From NCBI GenBank assembly GCA_017471465.1, contig JAFUTI010000023.1, positions 1-64,000 on the forward strand: a DNA stretch of 64,000 bases, given 5' to 3'. This DNA is from Prevotella sp. Lineage in GTDB: Bacteria; Bacteroidota; Bacteroidia; Bacteroidales; Bacteroidaceae. Under the pieces are notes generated by a model. The model was given only the letters and a program-made list of their open reading frames with translations. It was not told the origin of the DNA and ran no database searches. Positions 52,701-60,989 of the stretch are shown here, one piece after another (position 1 is the stretch's first letter; every line of letters starts with the position of its first letter). Position numbers and translations under genes: made by a program.

Positions 52701-55264
52701 TCGTTGGAGCGGTCGACGGCGCCACTCTCGATGACGCGTTCGCCGCTGATGATACTATATAAGATATGTACGTCGGCAGCCGACGAGCCCACCTGAATGG
52801 TGACAGGCGTGCCGTCGCCAGGGAACTGCGTCGCCGACTGGTAGAACCAGTTGTCGGTGTCGGCGGCAGGCCGTTTGTCGTCGAGCGAGAAGACCACGAA
52901 CGACAGCCTTACGGTGTCCTCGCCACAGACGGCCTCCAACGCGTGGCGGCCACTGGCCAGCCTGGGCAGCGCCATCGGCACATTGGTCTTCGCCGTCAGC
53001 CATTTCTTGCCGTCGATACGATAGCGGGCAGTGGTGTCGATGGGATTGCCGGCGGCATTGCGCAGCTGGAACGTCATCTGTCCGCCCTCGTCGGCACGTA
53101 CCTCCTCCGGCACGTCGACGCTGAACGCCGTCTTACGGTTGCCCAGCGGCAGCGACATCACGCCCTGATGGGTCTCACCGGCCTGGTCGGTGACGTCGGC
53201 CGTACAGACGAAGTTATAGAACATCGGGGATGGGGTCTTCGGCAGCACCATCGGCATGGCAACGGTGAACTTACCGTCGCTGCCGGTGACGGCCTCGCCC
53301 GTAGCCACCTCCTCTTCGTCGACCTCGGCCCACCACCAGAGGGAGCTGCGGCGCTCGACACTGTACTTCACCTTGGCATCCTGGACAGGCACGCCGGCGT
53401 ATGAACGGGCGGTGCCAACGACGGTGACGGTATCGCCGTCCCTGTAGTCGGCAACAACCTTGTCGAACGCCACCTCAAAGGTGGGACGCTTGTACTCCTC
53501 GACGCGGAAGTTACGACTGCTGTTGCCTGCCTGGACGGTGTACTGTCCCGTCAGACCGCCGGAAGGCAGCGTGAAGTCGGCAGCACACGAACCGTAGCGG
53601 TCGGTCGTCAGCTGCTGTTCCGACACCATCTTGCCGTTGGCGTCGCGCAGTGTCAGCGTCAGCCGTCGGCCCTCCAGAGCCTTCTGTTCGAAGCCGTTTT
53701 CCACCTCGTAGGTGATGGCCGCCACATGGACGGTCTGTCCGGGGCGGTAGATACTGCGGTCGGTAAACAGCTGTGTACGCTCCATACGACGTTCGCTGAA
53801 GTAGTTGAAGCGGTTGTAGCTGTTCATCGGCCTACAGGCCTTGTCCTCAGCCGTATAGGTAAAGACACTGGTAGGACGCTCTTTGCCGTACTTATAGGTG
53901 GCCTCACCGTTGGCATCGGTAGTCAGCGTGGCAATCTTCTGGTTGCCACGCCCGCCGACATAGCCTCTCAGCTCGACGGTAGCCCCCTTCACGGGCTGAC
54001 CATCCCGGGCGTCGACCACGACATAGCGCATCCTGCTGTCGGGGAGCGACTCCACCAGCGTCCGCACGTTGCTGACGAAGTAGAGCTGGCGTGACACCTC
54101 TGTCGACGGCCGGCTCTCCATCTCGAGCATATAGACGCCGACGGGCAGTCCCGGCAGGGTAATGCTGTCGCCGAACATCTGGTAGCTGGGGTTGCCGCTG
54201 TAGGTGCGTGTCACCCGCAACTGGGGCAACTCCGTTGCCAGCGCCTTCAGCTTCTTGTAGTCTTTCTCTTCATTGGGGCGCAAGTCGGTATTGCCATCGA
54301 CCTTCACGCGGTAGATGCGCAAGGTCAGCCCGCTGAGGTTCTTGATGTTGATGACCTTCAGCACCTGCTCCTCACCGGGCATGGCCTGCTGCTTGTAGAG
54401 CGAGGCGTAGAACCGTTGGCAGGTGAGTTGCTGCCGGGCATTGCGCAACTGATCCATCCGCCCGTAACTGCCCCAGCGCGACAGCGCTTCCTGCAGGTAG
54501 TTCCACAGCGTCTCCTCCGACCCTTCACGCGCAAAGCGGTTCACGTAGGCTTCCAGACTTTCGTAGCGCTCGATGGCCACCTCGCCACACTCCGGCAGGT
54601 CACCATACTGGTTCGTCAGCGAGTCGAGTCTTTCAAGATAGACCTCAAGGTCGGCTTTCCCCCAACGTTTCTCCTGCTTGATGAGTTCCAGGGCTGTCAT
54701 CATCGAGGCTACGCGGTTGCCCACCTTATTATAATACATGTTCAGCGCACGGAAGTCGTTCAGCTCGTAGCCCACGACACTCAGCAGGTCGTCGTCGAAC
54801 CGCCGGCTGTCGCGCCCGTCGACGGTCAGCGGCTTATAGGCAGAGGCCTTCACGGCAGCCAGCCGCGCACAGGTCTCGGCGTCGAGCGTCACCGTCAGGT
54901 CGCCGGACTTCTCCAGCCGGCTGTTGTCCTTGTAGATCTTGTTCAGCACAACGGCATAGACGGTAGCCAGTGTCTTGTCCTTTGCCTGCCGGCGACGCTG
55001 CTCCATCCGCCCGACAGCAGGCTGCAGCGAGTCGGAGGCTATCGTGGTCATCACGCGGCTGCCGGCCAGTTCGGCAGCCATCAGCTGTCCGTACTGCCCT
55101 TCCTTCTGGGCTTTCGCCACAATCTTCATCAGCACGTCATACTGCGTGCGTGGCAGGTCTTTCTTCTCGGCCTCCTCCGCCTGTTTCCAGAGCGCCTGGT
55201 ATGTTTGTCCTTGAACCATGATTCCCAAAAACGAAAAGAACACAGTCAGTAAGATATTCTTCAT
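49748..55264 (-). CDS. Giant alpha-2-macroglobulin family protein
   Basis: A 1838-residue secreted protein: signal peptide (MKNILLTVFFSFLGIMVQGQ), a helical N-terminal part (about 20-300), several MG-like beta domains (including MG2 near FTDRSIYRPGQTVHVAAI at about 500), an A2M domain near LPESLTTWRFLGLAHTADL (about 1110), and a helical TED-like domain (about 1270-1600). The thioester motif CxEQ is replaced by C1303-A-I-C1306, so no thioester bait can form. Such proteins are thought to trap proteases in the periplasm or at the surface. A heptamer array (51623-51650) encodes NFKFQTSNFKE within the segment after the A2M domain. Confidence 0.88.
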   Translation of the reverse strand: MKNILLTVFFSFLGIMVQGQTYQALWKQAEEAEKKDLPRTQYDVLMKIVAKAQKEGQYGQLMAAELAGSRVMTTIASDSLQPAVGRMEQRRRQAKDKTLATVYAVVLNKIYKDNSRLEKSGDLTVTLDAETCARLAAVKASAYKPLTVDGRDSRRFDDDLLSVVGYELNDFRALNMYYNKVGNRVASMMTALELIKQEKRWGKADLEVYLERLDSLTNQYGDLPECGEVAIERYESLEAYVNRFAREGSEETLWNYLQEALSRWGSYGRMDQLRNARQQLTCQRFYASLYKQQAMPGEEQVLKVINIKNLSGLTLRIYRVKVDGNTDLRPNEEKDYKKLKALATELPQLRVTRTYSGNPSYQMFGDSITLPGLPVGVYMLEMESRPSTEVSRQLYFVSNVRTLVESLPDSRMRYVVVDARDGQPVKGATVELRGYVGGRGNQKIATLTTDANGEATYKYGKERPTSVFTYTAEDKACRPMNSYNRFNYFSERRMERTQLFTDRSIYRPGQTVHVAAITYEVENGFEQKALEGRRLTLTLRDANGKMVSEQQLTTDRYGSCAADFTLPSGGLTGQYTVQAGNSSRNFRVEEYKRPTFEVAFDKVVADYRDGDTVTVVGTARSYAGVPVQDAKVKYSVERRSSLWWWAEVDEEEVATGEAVTGSDGKFTVAMPMVLPKTPSPMFYNFVCTADVTDQAGETHQGVMSLPLGNRKTAFSVDVPEEVRADEGGQMTFQLRNAAGNPIDTTARYRIDGKKWLTAKTNVPMALPRLASGRHALEAVCGEDTVRLSFVVFSLDDKRPAADTDNWFYQSATQFPGDGTPVTIQVGSSAADVHILYSIISGERVIESGAVDRSNELVNRKFTYKEDYGNGLLLTFAWVKQGKTYTHAFTISRPLPDKQLKLSWQTFRDRLTPGQQEEWSLTVKKPDGTPADALLMATLYDKSLDQIARHSWTFRPYQNIQLPRTFWQYGSWGGESLTGQQRLKLLDVQAISLTHFDEALFPHYWATGGRLLRMARTGAVAKNSSTAVFDCVEEAPIFVGYAKQTATAEAAIGAFDVEQASADGGRSSGAEDDSQPDIPLRENLQETAFFYPQLLADSTGLVTMKFTLPESLTTWRFLGLAHTADLCYGQLEGEAVAKKDLMVQPNVPRFLREGDEATVSARIINTCEHDLSGTAYLTLTDPATEKTVLTLKEPFSVKAGETTSVNFKFQTSNFKESLLIAKVMATTGEFSDGEQHYLTVLPSRERVTVTLPFTQNEPGTKEIDLTTLVPQAVKDAKMTIEYTNNPAWLMIQALPAIGHPHDDCAICQAASLYANTIGKHIVDQVPQAKTVFEQWKRERVGDGTSGIQGVETSLQTQLEKNQELKDLVLSETPWVADADRETEQRQRLADFFDENLMQQRLLSAIDKLGKLQRSDGSWSWWPEMPGSTYMTLSVAEMMVRQNVMTGHRQETLPMLSKAFTFLSKEMVDLVNELKQQQRKGYKPTFPGYTALQWLYVCKLDGRQLPADVQAANAYLINLLKKETKNQTIYQKALSAIILDSPLYIKSLKEYTVYKEEMGRYYDTPRAAYSWRDYRIPTQVAAIEAIQRLTPDDRQTLDEMRRWLLQEKRTQAWDTPLNSVDAVYAFLSDGSSVKSEKLIAAAPTVMKLDGKAVDTPKATAGIGYVKTAQPYQGEKTLSVEKQSEGTSWGAVYAQFVQPTSDINDQASGVSVKRELLTADGALSSLTSLHAPLKIGDRVTVRLTIQSERDLDFVQLQDKRAACMEPVRQLSGYDWRLGCYVTPRDNVTNYFFDRLSKGKHVVETEYYIDCAGQYETGTCTVQCAYASEYRGTTHSQTLNVE
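51623..51650. repeat. Heptamer array inside the macroglobulin gene
   Basis: TTTGAAG, TTTGAAG, TCTGGAA, TTTGAAG on the plus strand; in frame on the minus strand it gives NFKFQTSNFKE. The unit is a rotation of that in the spacer at 6234-6261. Confidence 0.7.
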
Positions 55265-55291
55265 TTCGCGACATTTAAAGATTCTTTAATT

Positions 55292-55300
55292 GCAAAGGTA
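55292..55300 (-). promoter_or_regulatory. -7 element of the macroglobulin operon
   Basis: TACCTTTGC on the minus strand; leader about 24 nt to the ATG at 55264. It probably drives the macroglobulin, DUF1573, meaB, unknown protein and perhaps ispH genes. Confidence 0.6.
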
Positions 55301-55397
55301 GCCTTTTTTCCCGATATTCTCTGTAAGCGCTGTCTGAAAATATGAAACTTTAACGATTTTATCCTTTTTATGCGCTCGTTCCGTCTGCTGATGCACG

Positions 55398-55461
55398 CTG
55401 TCAAAGCGTCGGACAGAACTGACGTTTTGTCAGAGTCCCTTCGTTCGGCACGTTGTTTGTA
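55398..55461 (+). promoter_or_regulatory. Sigma-54-like promoter and palindromes upstream of clpB
   Basis: CGGCACGTTGTTTGTA (55446-55461) resembles the sigma-54 -24/-12 consensus TGGCACG-N4-TTGCA with correct 12-bp spacing (GG at 55447, TG/GT at 55458-55460) but with T in place of the -12 C. Just upstream are CTGAC-GTTTT-GTCAG (55419-55433) and a weaker CTGTC/GACAG pair (55398-55416), which could bind an activator or repressor. The start would be near 55472, leaving a leader of about 33 nt with AGGAGG. Confidence 0.45.
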
Positions 55462-55504
55462 AGCAAGTTTTCAGGTAACAACAAAATTTTAGGAGGAAAG
55501 AATT

Positions 55505-58048
55505 ATGACATTAGACAAGTTTACGATCAAAGCGCAAGAGGCTGTTCAACAGGCTGTGAACACAGCCCAGATGAACGGACAGCAGGCAATAGAGCCTGTA
55601 CATATACTGAAAGGGACGCTGGAGAAGGCGAAGGACGTGACAAACTTCGTGCTACAGAAGTTGGGGGTCAACGGTCAGCAGATCAGCATGCTCGTTGAAC
55701 AGGAGATCAAGCACCTGCCGAAAGTGCAGGGTGCCGGACAGCCCTATCTCTCGAACGAAGCCAACCAGGTGCTGGTGAAGGCCACGGAACTGTCGCAGAA
55801 GATGGGCGACGAGTTCGTCTCTGTCGAACCGCTGCTGCTGGCCCTGCTCTCGGTAAACAGCACGGCAGCACGCATCCTGAAAGATGCCGGCTGCACGGAG
55901 AAGGGCATGCAGCAGGCCATACAGGAGTTGCGCCAGGGCCAGAAGGTGCAGTCGCAGAGTGGCGACGACAACTACCAGTCGCTGGAGAAGTATGCCAAGA
56001 ACCTGGTAGACCTTGCCCGTCAGGGTAAGCTCGACCCCGTCATCGGCCGTGACGACGAGATTCGCCGACTGCTGCAGATTCTGTCGCGCCGTACGAAGAA
56101 CAACCCTATATTAATAGGTGAGCCGGGCACGGGTAAGACAGCCATCGTCGAAGGTCTGGCCGGACGTATCGTCCGTGGCGACGTGCCTGAGAACTTGAAA
56201 GACAAGCAGCTCTACTCGCTCGACATGGGTGCGCTGGTGGCTGGTGCGAAGTACAAAGGCGAGTTCGAGGAGCGTCTGAAGTCGGTCATCAACGAGGTGA
56301 CAAAGGCCGAGGGGCGTATCATCCTCTTCATCGACGAGATTCACACGCTGGTGGGAGCCGGCGGTGGCGAGGGTGCCATGGATGCTGCCAACATCCTGAA
56401 ACCGGCACTGGCCCGTGGCGAACTGCGTGCCATCGGTGCCACGACACTGAACGAGTACCAGAAGTATTTCGAGAAGGACAAGGCTCTGGAGCGCCGTTTC
56501 CAGACGGTGATGGTCGACGAGCCCGACGAATTGTCGGCCATCTCGATTCTGCGTGGTCTGAAGGAGCGTTACGAGAACCACCATAAGGTGCGTATTCAGG
56601 ACGACGCCTGTATCGCCGCCGTACAACTTTCTGAACGTTACATCAGTGAGCGCTTCCTGCCCGACAAGGCCATCGACCTGATGGACGAGGCCGCTGCCAA
56701 GCTGCGTATGGAGCGCGACTCCGTGCCCGAGGAACTCGACGAGATCACCCGCCGACTGGCACAGCTGGAGATAGAGCGCGAGAGCATCAAGCGCGAGAGC
56801 AGTGTGGTCAGCGGTACTGCCGCTGACACAAAACTCCAACAGCTCGACCGCGACATCGCCGAGCTGCGCGAACAGGAGACACAGTTCCGCGCCAAGTGGG
56901 AGGGCGAGCGCCAGTTGGTGAACAAGATTCAGCAGGACAAGCAGGAAATGGAGAACCTGAAGTACGAAGCCGAGCGCGCCGAGCGCGAGGGTGACTACGG
57001 CAAGGTGGCCGAGATACGCTACTCGAAGCTGAAGGCCCTCGAAGACGACATCGCCGCCATCCAGCGCCAGCTGGACAGCGCGTCCGGCGATTCAGTCGCC
57101 GGAAACCGCCTCGTCCGCGAGGAGGTCACTGCCGATGACATTGCCGAGGTGGTGAGCCGCTGGACGGGCATCCCCGTGAGCCGCATGATGCAGAGCGAAC
57201 GTGAAAAACTGCTGCATCTCGAAGAGGAACTGCACCGCCGTGTCATCGGACAGGACGAGGCCATCACCGCCGTCAGCGATGCCGTGCGCCGCTCGCGTGC
57301 CGGACTGCAAGACCCGAAACGGCCTATCGCCTCGTTCATCTTCCTCGGCACCACGGGTGTCGGTAAGACGGAGCTGGCCAAGACACTGGCGGAGTACCTC
57401 TTCAACGACGAGACGATGATGACGCGTATCGACATGTCGGAATATCAGGAGAAGCACACTGTCAGCCGACTCATCGGTGCACCTCCGGGCTACGTGGGCT
57501 ACGACGAGGGCGGCCAGCTGACGGAGGCGGTACGCCGCAAGCCGTACCAGGTCATCCTTTTCGACGAAATCGAAAAGGCACACTCAGACGTGTTTAATAT
57601 TCTGCTGCAGGTGCTCGACGACGGACGGCTGACCGACAACAAAGGACGGACGGCGAACTTCAAGAACACCATCATCATCATGACGTCGAACGCCACCCGT
57701 GAGCAACTGCGCGCCACCATGCGGCCGGAGTTCCTGAACCGTATCGACGAGATTATCACCTTCCAGCCGCTGACGCGCGAACAGATTGCCGACGTGGTGC
57801 GCCTGCAGATACGCAAGGTGCAGGAGATGCTGGAGCCGCAGGGCTTCCGCCTTGAGGTGACACCCCAGGCCGTCGACTACCTGGCTCAGGAGGGCTATGA
57901 CCCGGAGTTCGGGGCACGTCCGGTGAAGCGCGCCATCCAACAGCTGATGCTCAACGAGCTGTCGAAAAAACTGCTGGCAGGCGAGGTGAACCGCGACCGC
58001 CCCGTCATCGTCGACGAGTTCGGCGACGGCTTAGTCTTCCGCAACTGA
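55505..58048 (+). CDS. clpB: ATP-dependent chaperone ClpB
   Basis: An 847-residue disaggregase. Order: N-terminal Clp repeats (about 1-150), AAA domain 1 with Walker [10 protein letters not shown] at about 205-213, a coiled-coil middle domain (about 400-520, typical of ClpB rather than ClpA/C), AAA domain 2 with [15 protein letters not shown] at about 615, and the C-terminal D2-small domain. It works with DnaK to rescue aggregates. A strong AGGAGG precedes the ATG, rare in this phylum. A terminator follows. Confidence 0.96.
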   Translation: MTLDKFTIKAQEAVQQAVNTAQMNGQQAIEPVHILKGTLEKAKDVTNFVLQKLGVNGQQISMLVEQEIKHLPKVQGAGQPYLSNEANQVLVKATELSQKMGDEFVSVEPLLLALLSVNSTAARILKDAGCTEKGMQQAIQELRQGQKVQSQSGDDNYQSLEKYAKNLVDLARQGKLDPVIGRDDEIRRLLQILSRRTKNNPILIGEPGTGKTAIVEGLAGRIVRGDVPENLKDKQLYSLDMGALVAGAKYKGEFEERLKSVINEVTKAEGRIILFIDEIHTLVGAGGGEGAMDAANILKPALARGELRAIGATTLNEYQKYFEKDKALERRFQTVMVDEPDELSAISILRGLKERYENHHKVRIQDDACIAAVQLSERYISERFLPDKAIDLMDEAAAKLRMERDSVPEELDEITRRLAQLEIERESIKRESSVVSGTAADTKLQQLDRDIAELREQETQFRAKWEGERQLVNKIQQDKQEMENLKYEAERAEREGDYGKVAEIRYSKLKALEDDIAAIQRQLDSASGDSVAGNRLVREEVTADDIAEVVSRWTGIPVSRMMQSEREKLLHLEEELHRRVIGQDEAITAVSDAVRRSRAGLQDPKRPIASFIFLGTTGVGKTELAKTLAEYLFNDETMMTRIDMSEYQEKHTVSRLIGAPPGYVGYDEGGQLTEAVRRKPYQVILFDEIEKAHSDVFNILLQVLDDGRLTDNKGRTANFKNTIIIMTSNATREQLRATMRPEFLNRIDEIITFQPLTREQIADVVRLQIRKVQEMLEPQGFRLEVTPQAVDYLAQEGYDPEFGARPVKRAIQQLMLNELSKKLLAGEVNRDRPVIVDEFGDGLVFRN

Positions 58049-58078
58049 CTCTAAGCCTGCAAGTAGAAATATGGTTCC

Positions 58079-58119
58079 CTGACGGGTTTGCTGAAAAGCA
58101 CACTCGTCAGTTTTTTTTT
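58079..58119 (+). terminator. Terminator of clpB
   Basis: CTGACG (58079-58084) pairs with CGTCAG (58105-58110); the loop holds a smaller GCT/AGC pairing; nine T follow. Confidence 0.8.
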
Positions 58120-58225
58120 GCGAAATGCAGTACCGAGTCGTTACCAAACGCTCTCTAAATGTTAACTCATAATAAAAACCAGTAGAACAAAATACATTTC
58201 CAATCATTATTTCAAAAATCTTTCG

Positions 58226-58233
58226 TATATTTG
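58226..58233 (+). promoter_or_regulatory. -7 element of the xylanase gene
   Basis: TATATTTG; no -33 TTTG at the usual distance. The leader (about 70 nt) carries an octamer repeat array. Confidence 0.55.
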
Positions 58234-58246
58234 CATCTGGAACTCT

Positions 58247-58295
58247 ACTCCTGTACGAAAAGTACTCCTGTACTCCTGTCGAAAAGTACTCCTGT
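58247..58295 (+). repeat. ACTCCTGT octamer array in the xylanase leader
   Basis: ACTCCTGT occurs four times (58247, 58264, 58272, 58288) with ACGAAAAGT and CGAAAAGT between, an 8-bp rhythm throughout. It ends 13 nt before the ATG at 58309, so it is all in the mRNA leader. Confidence 0.8.
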
Positions 58296-58308
58296 AAAAT
58301 ATAACAGA

Positions 58309-60192
58309 ATGAAAAAACTTTATTCATTACTACTCTTAGTCTGCCTGTCAGCTACGGCTGTCGCACAGCAGAAATTTGAACTGGGCAAACCTAACAACGA
58401 GGCCTACCGTTATCTTGACAACTATAAGGCTCTCAAAGAGTACGTCGACCACGAGAAGTACCCCAACTTCAAGTTGGGTGCAGGCATTACCGTCAACGAA
58501 TATCTGAGCAACTCGCTGGTAAAGAACCTAATTAACAAGAACTTCAACGAGACGGTTGCCGGCAACGCCATGAAGATGGCCAGCTGCGTCAAAAATAATG
58601 GCAGCATGGACTTTACTACCGTCAAGAACTACGTCAACACTGCCACCAGCGCAGGCCTCAGCGTCTATGGCCACACACTCGCCTGGCACTCACAACAGGC
58701 CAAGGGCTGGCTGCTGAGTTTGCTGGCCGACAAGCCTGACCCCAACAGCGAAGCGTCGTATCAGGTGATTGCCAGCAAGGACTTCCGCACACAGCAGACC
58801 ACGGGGTGGACGGCTGACAAGACGAAGTTCGGCTTCAGCATCAGCTTTGACGGCACCAACGGTCTGAAGGTCACTTCCACGAAATCGTATTCCTATGAGG
58901 TGCAGTTCGTGGCTATGGAAAACCTCCTGCTGACCACCGGCCAGAACTACAAGATGACGATAACCGTCAAGGGTACGAAATCGGGCAAGCTGGCTTGCAA
59001 GCTCGGCGACTGGGGCGGTGGCTATAACTTCAGTGCCAACTTCACCAACGAGTGGAAAGACGTAGAAGTAGACGTCATGCCTACGATGGCAAACAGCTTC
59101 TTACTCGTCCAGGTGCCCAACTACGTCGGCGACGTTTACATTAAGTCCATCAAGATAGAAGGCAACTCGCGTCCTCTCGTTCCCCAGACAGCACAGGAAA
59201 TGCACGACACACTGGTCTATGCGATGGACAAGTGGATAAAAGGCATGATGAACGCCTGCGGTGGTAAGGTCAAGGCCTGGGACCTCGTCAACGAGGCCAT
59301 CTCCGGAGGCGGCAACGACGGCCAAGGCAACTACCTGCTACAGCACTCGAAAGATTATAACCCCGATGGCGCCCCCGATGCCACCTGGGACGTCGGCGGC
59401 GACGCATTCTACTGGCAGGACTATATGGGTTCACTGGAGTACGTCCGTCAGGCTTGCCGGCTGGCACGTAAGTACGGGCCTGCCGACATAAAGCTCTTTA
59501 TCAACGACTACAACCTGGAGGGCACCTGGGACCTGAAGTACAAGGACGGCATCACTGCCAGCAATAAACTCTGGTCGCTCGTCAACTGGATCAAGAAGTG
59601 GGAGAACGACGGTGTGACGAAGATTGACGGTATCGGCACGCAGATGCACATCTCTTACAACGAGAAAAGCTCGGCTCAGGATGCCCTGAAGAAAGCCATT
59701 ACGGGAATGTTCAAGCTCATGGCAAAGACGGGCAAACTGGTGCGCGTCAGCGAACTGGACATGGGCTACAACGACGCCAGCGGCAACAGCGTACCGACAG
59801 GCAGCATAACCGAGACGCAACATAAGCGTATGGCCGACTTCTACGAGTGGATTATCGGGCAGTATCTCACCATCGTTCCCCCCGCTCAGCAATGGGGTAT
59901 CTGCCAGTGGTGTACCACGGACTCGCCTGAAGGCAGCGGCTGGCGCGCCAATACGCCTGTAGGCATCTGGGACCGGAACTACTATCGCAAGCACGTCTAT
60001 GCCGGCTTTGTGCGTGGACTGAACGGCGGCGAACCCGAGGTTACCGGCATTGAGGGTGTTGAGACCGACAAGGCCGTTGATACCTCGAAAGGCATCTACA
60101 ACCTCAAAGGGATGCCGATGATGGCCACCTCACTGGATGAGTCGCCCGCAGGCATCTACATCTCAAACGGCAAAAAGGTCTTGATAAAGTAA
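58309..60192 (+). CDS. GH10 endo-1,4-beta-xylanase with inserted binding module
   Basis: A 627-residue secreted enzyme: signal peptide MKKLYSLLLLVCLSATAVA; start set at 58309 since the frame upstream reads repeats. The GH10 barrel is split: first part about 35-145 (LGAGITVNEY, GHTLAWHSQQ), then a beta-rich module of CBM4/9 type (about 150-287), then the rest. Catalytic acid/base is E329 in WDLVNEAI, nucleophile E482 in VRVSELDMGY. A split GH10 with this insert is known from Prevotella and Bacteroides xylan systems. The C-terminus (GIYNLKGMPM to GIYISNGKKVLIK) looks like a short Prevotella-type sorting tail. No SusC/D genes lie nearby. Confidence 0.92.
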   Translation: MKKLYSLLLLVCLSATAVAQQKFELGKPNNEAYRYLDNYKALKEYVDHEKYPNFKLGAGITVNEYLSNSLVKNLINKNFNETVAGNAMKMASCVKNNGSMDFTTVKNYVNTATSAGLSVYGHTLAWHSQQAKGWLLSLLADKPDPNSEASYQVIASKDFRTQQTTGWTADKTKFGFSISFDGTNGLKVTSTKSYSYEVQFVAMENLLLTTGQNYKMTITVKGTKSGKLACKLGDWGGGYNFSANFTNEWKDVEVDVMPTMANSFLLVQVPNYVGDVYIKSIKIEGNSRPLVPQTAQEMHDTLVYAMDKWIKGMMNACGGKVKAWDLVNEAISGGGNDGQGNYLLQHSKDYNPDGAPDATWDVGGDAFYWQDYMGSLEYVRQACRLARKYGPADIKLFINDYNLEGTWDLKYKDGITASNKLWSLVNWIKKWENDGVTKIDGIGTQMHISYNEKSSAQDALKKAITGMFKLMAKTGKLVRVSELDMGYNDASGNSVPTGSITETQHKRMADFYEWIIGQYLTIVPPAQQWGICQWCTTDSPEGSGWRANTPVGIWDRNYYRKHVYAGFVRGLNGGEPEVTGIEGVETDKAVDTSKGIYNLKGMPMMATSLDESPAGIYISNGKKVLIK

Positions 60193-60201
60193 ATCCTTAC
60201 C

Positions 60202-60262
60202 AACACCCACCCCAATGCTTCGAAACGCCCATAAGCACAGGGCAAACATTGGGGTGGGTGTT
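60202..60262 (+). terminator. Terminator of the xylanase gene
   Basis: Arms of 16 bp pair perfectly (60202-60217 with 60247-60262, first arm AACACCCACCCCAATG), with a 29-nt loop and TTTTTTG after. Confidence 0.88.
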
Positions 60263-60341
60263 TTTTGTTTTAACAGCACGCCACAAATCATTTTGTTTTC
60301 TGCGGTGAATTAACCGTCAAAAGAAAAAAAATCGGATATTA

Positions 60342-60373
60342 TTTGCATTTGTCACGGTAAAGTCGTATATTTG
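60342..60373 (+). promoter_or_regulatory. Promoter of the small beta-barrel gene
   Basis: TTTG (60342-60345) and TATATTTG (60366-60373), 20 bp apart; leader about 37 nt to the ATG at 60414. Confidence 0.65.
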
Positions 60374-60413
60374 CGCCATCTATTATTATTAACCAATTCA
60401 AAAACGGAAAATT

Positions 60414-60971
60414 ATGAAAGAAGCTATCCGATTATTGATTGTGGCAGTCATGATGCTGAATGTTTCGCTGAACGTGAACGCACAGTTCAAGAAGAAAGAG
60501 AACAACCGCGTACCCGACCGTTTCCACATGGGAATCCGTGGTGGTTATTCTCAGAGCACTGGTGACGTGTCTTCTATTGGTTTCCCTCATGGCGGTATCG
60601 GTGTAGATTTTCAGGTTGCTCCCATACCTCTCTTTCTTGAGACCGGTTTATACTATATGAACAAAGGACAGATTGATTGGGATGGTGAGGACGAAGACCA
60701 TCTGGGTTACGTACCATTGCTGATGAGTTATCACATTAACTTAGCCCCCAACCTGTTTCTTCAGCCATTCGCTGGTGGCATAGCCGGCTATTTAGGAACG
60801 ACAGAAAACTTCGAGGCCGCAGTACGCGTCGGCTTAGGTTTCAATTTTGGCCGGCTTTACGCCAACACGGGCTTTGACTTAGGTCTCATAGAACACGAGA
60901 AATACAATAATCGTTGGACGAACTATACCGCCTTTGTCACCATCGGTTTCAACTGGGCAGGTAGCCGCTAA
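60414..60971 (+). CDS. Small outer-membrane beta-barrel protein
   Basis: A 185-residue protein with signal peptide (MKEAIRLLIVAVMMLNVSLNVNA) and eight or so beta strands (FHMGIRGGYSQ, HGGIGVDFQV, LFLETGLYYMNKG, VPLLMSYHINLAPNLFLQP, and the closing TAFVTIGFNWAG). It fits the OMP_b-brl/PorT-like superfamily of small barrels. Base composition is a little richer in A and T than its neighbours. Function unknown. Its own promoter and a convergent mfd leave it as a single-gene unit. Confidence 0.8.
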   Translation: MKEAIRLLIVAVMMLNVSLNVNAQFKKKENNRVPDRFHMGIRGGYSQSTGDVSSIGFPHGGIGVDFQVAPIPLFLETGLYYMNKGQIDWDGEDEDHLGYVPLLMSYHINLAPNLFLQPFAGGIAGYLGTTENFEAAVRVGLGFNFGRLYANTGFDLGLIEHEKYNNRWTNYTAFVTIGFNWAGSR

Positions 60972-60989
60972 ATGCCGTCAACCCCACGA

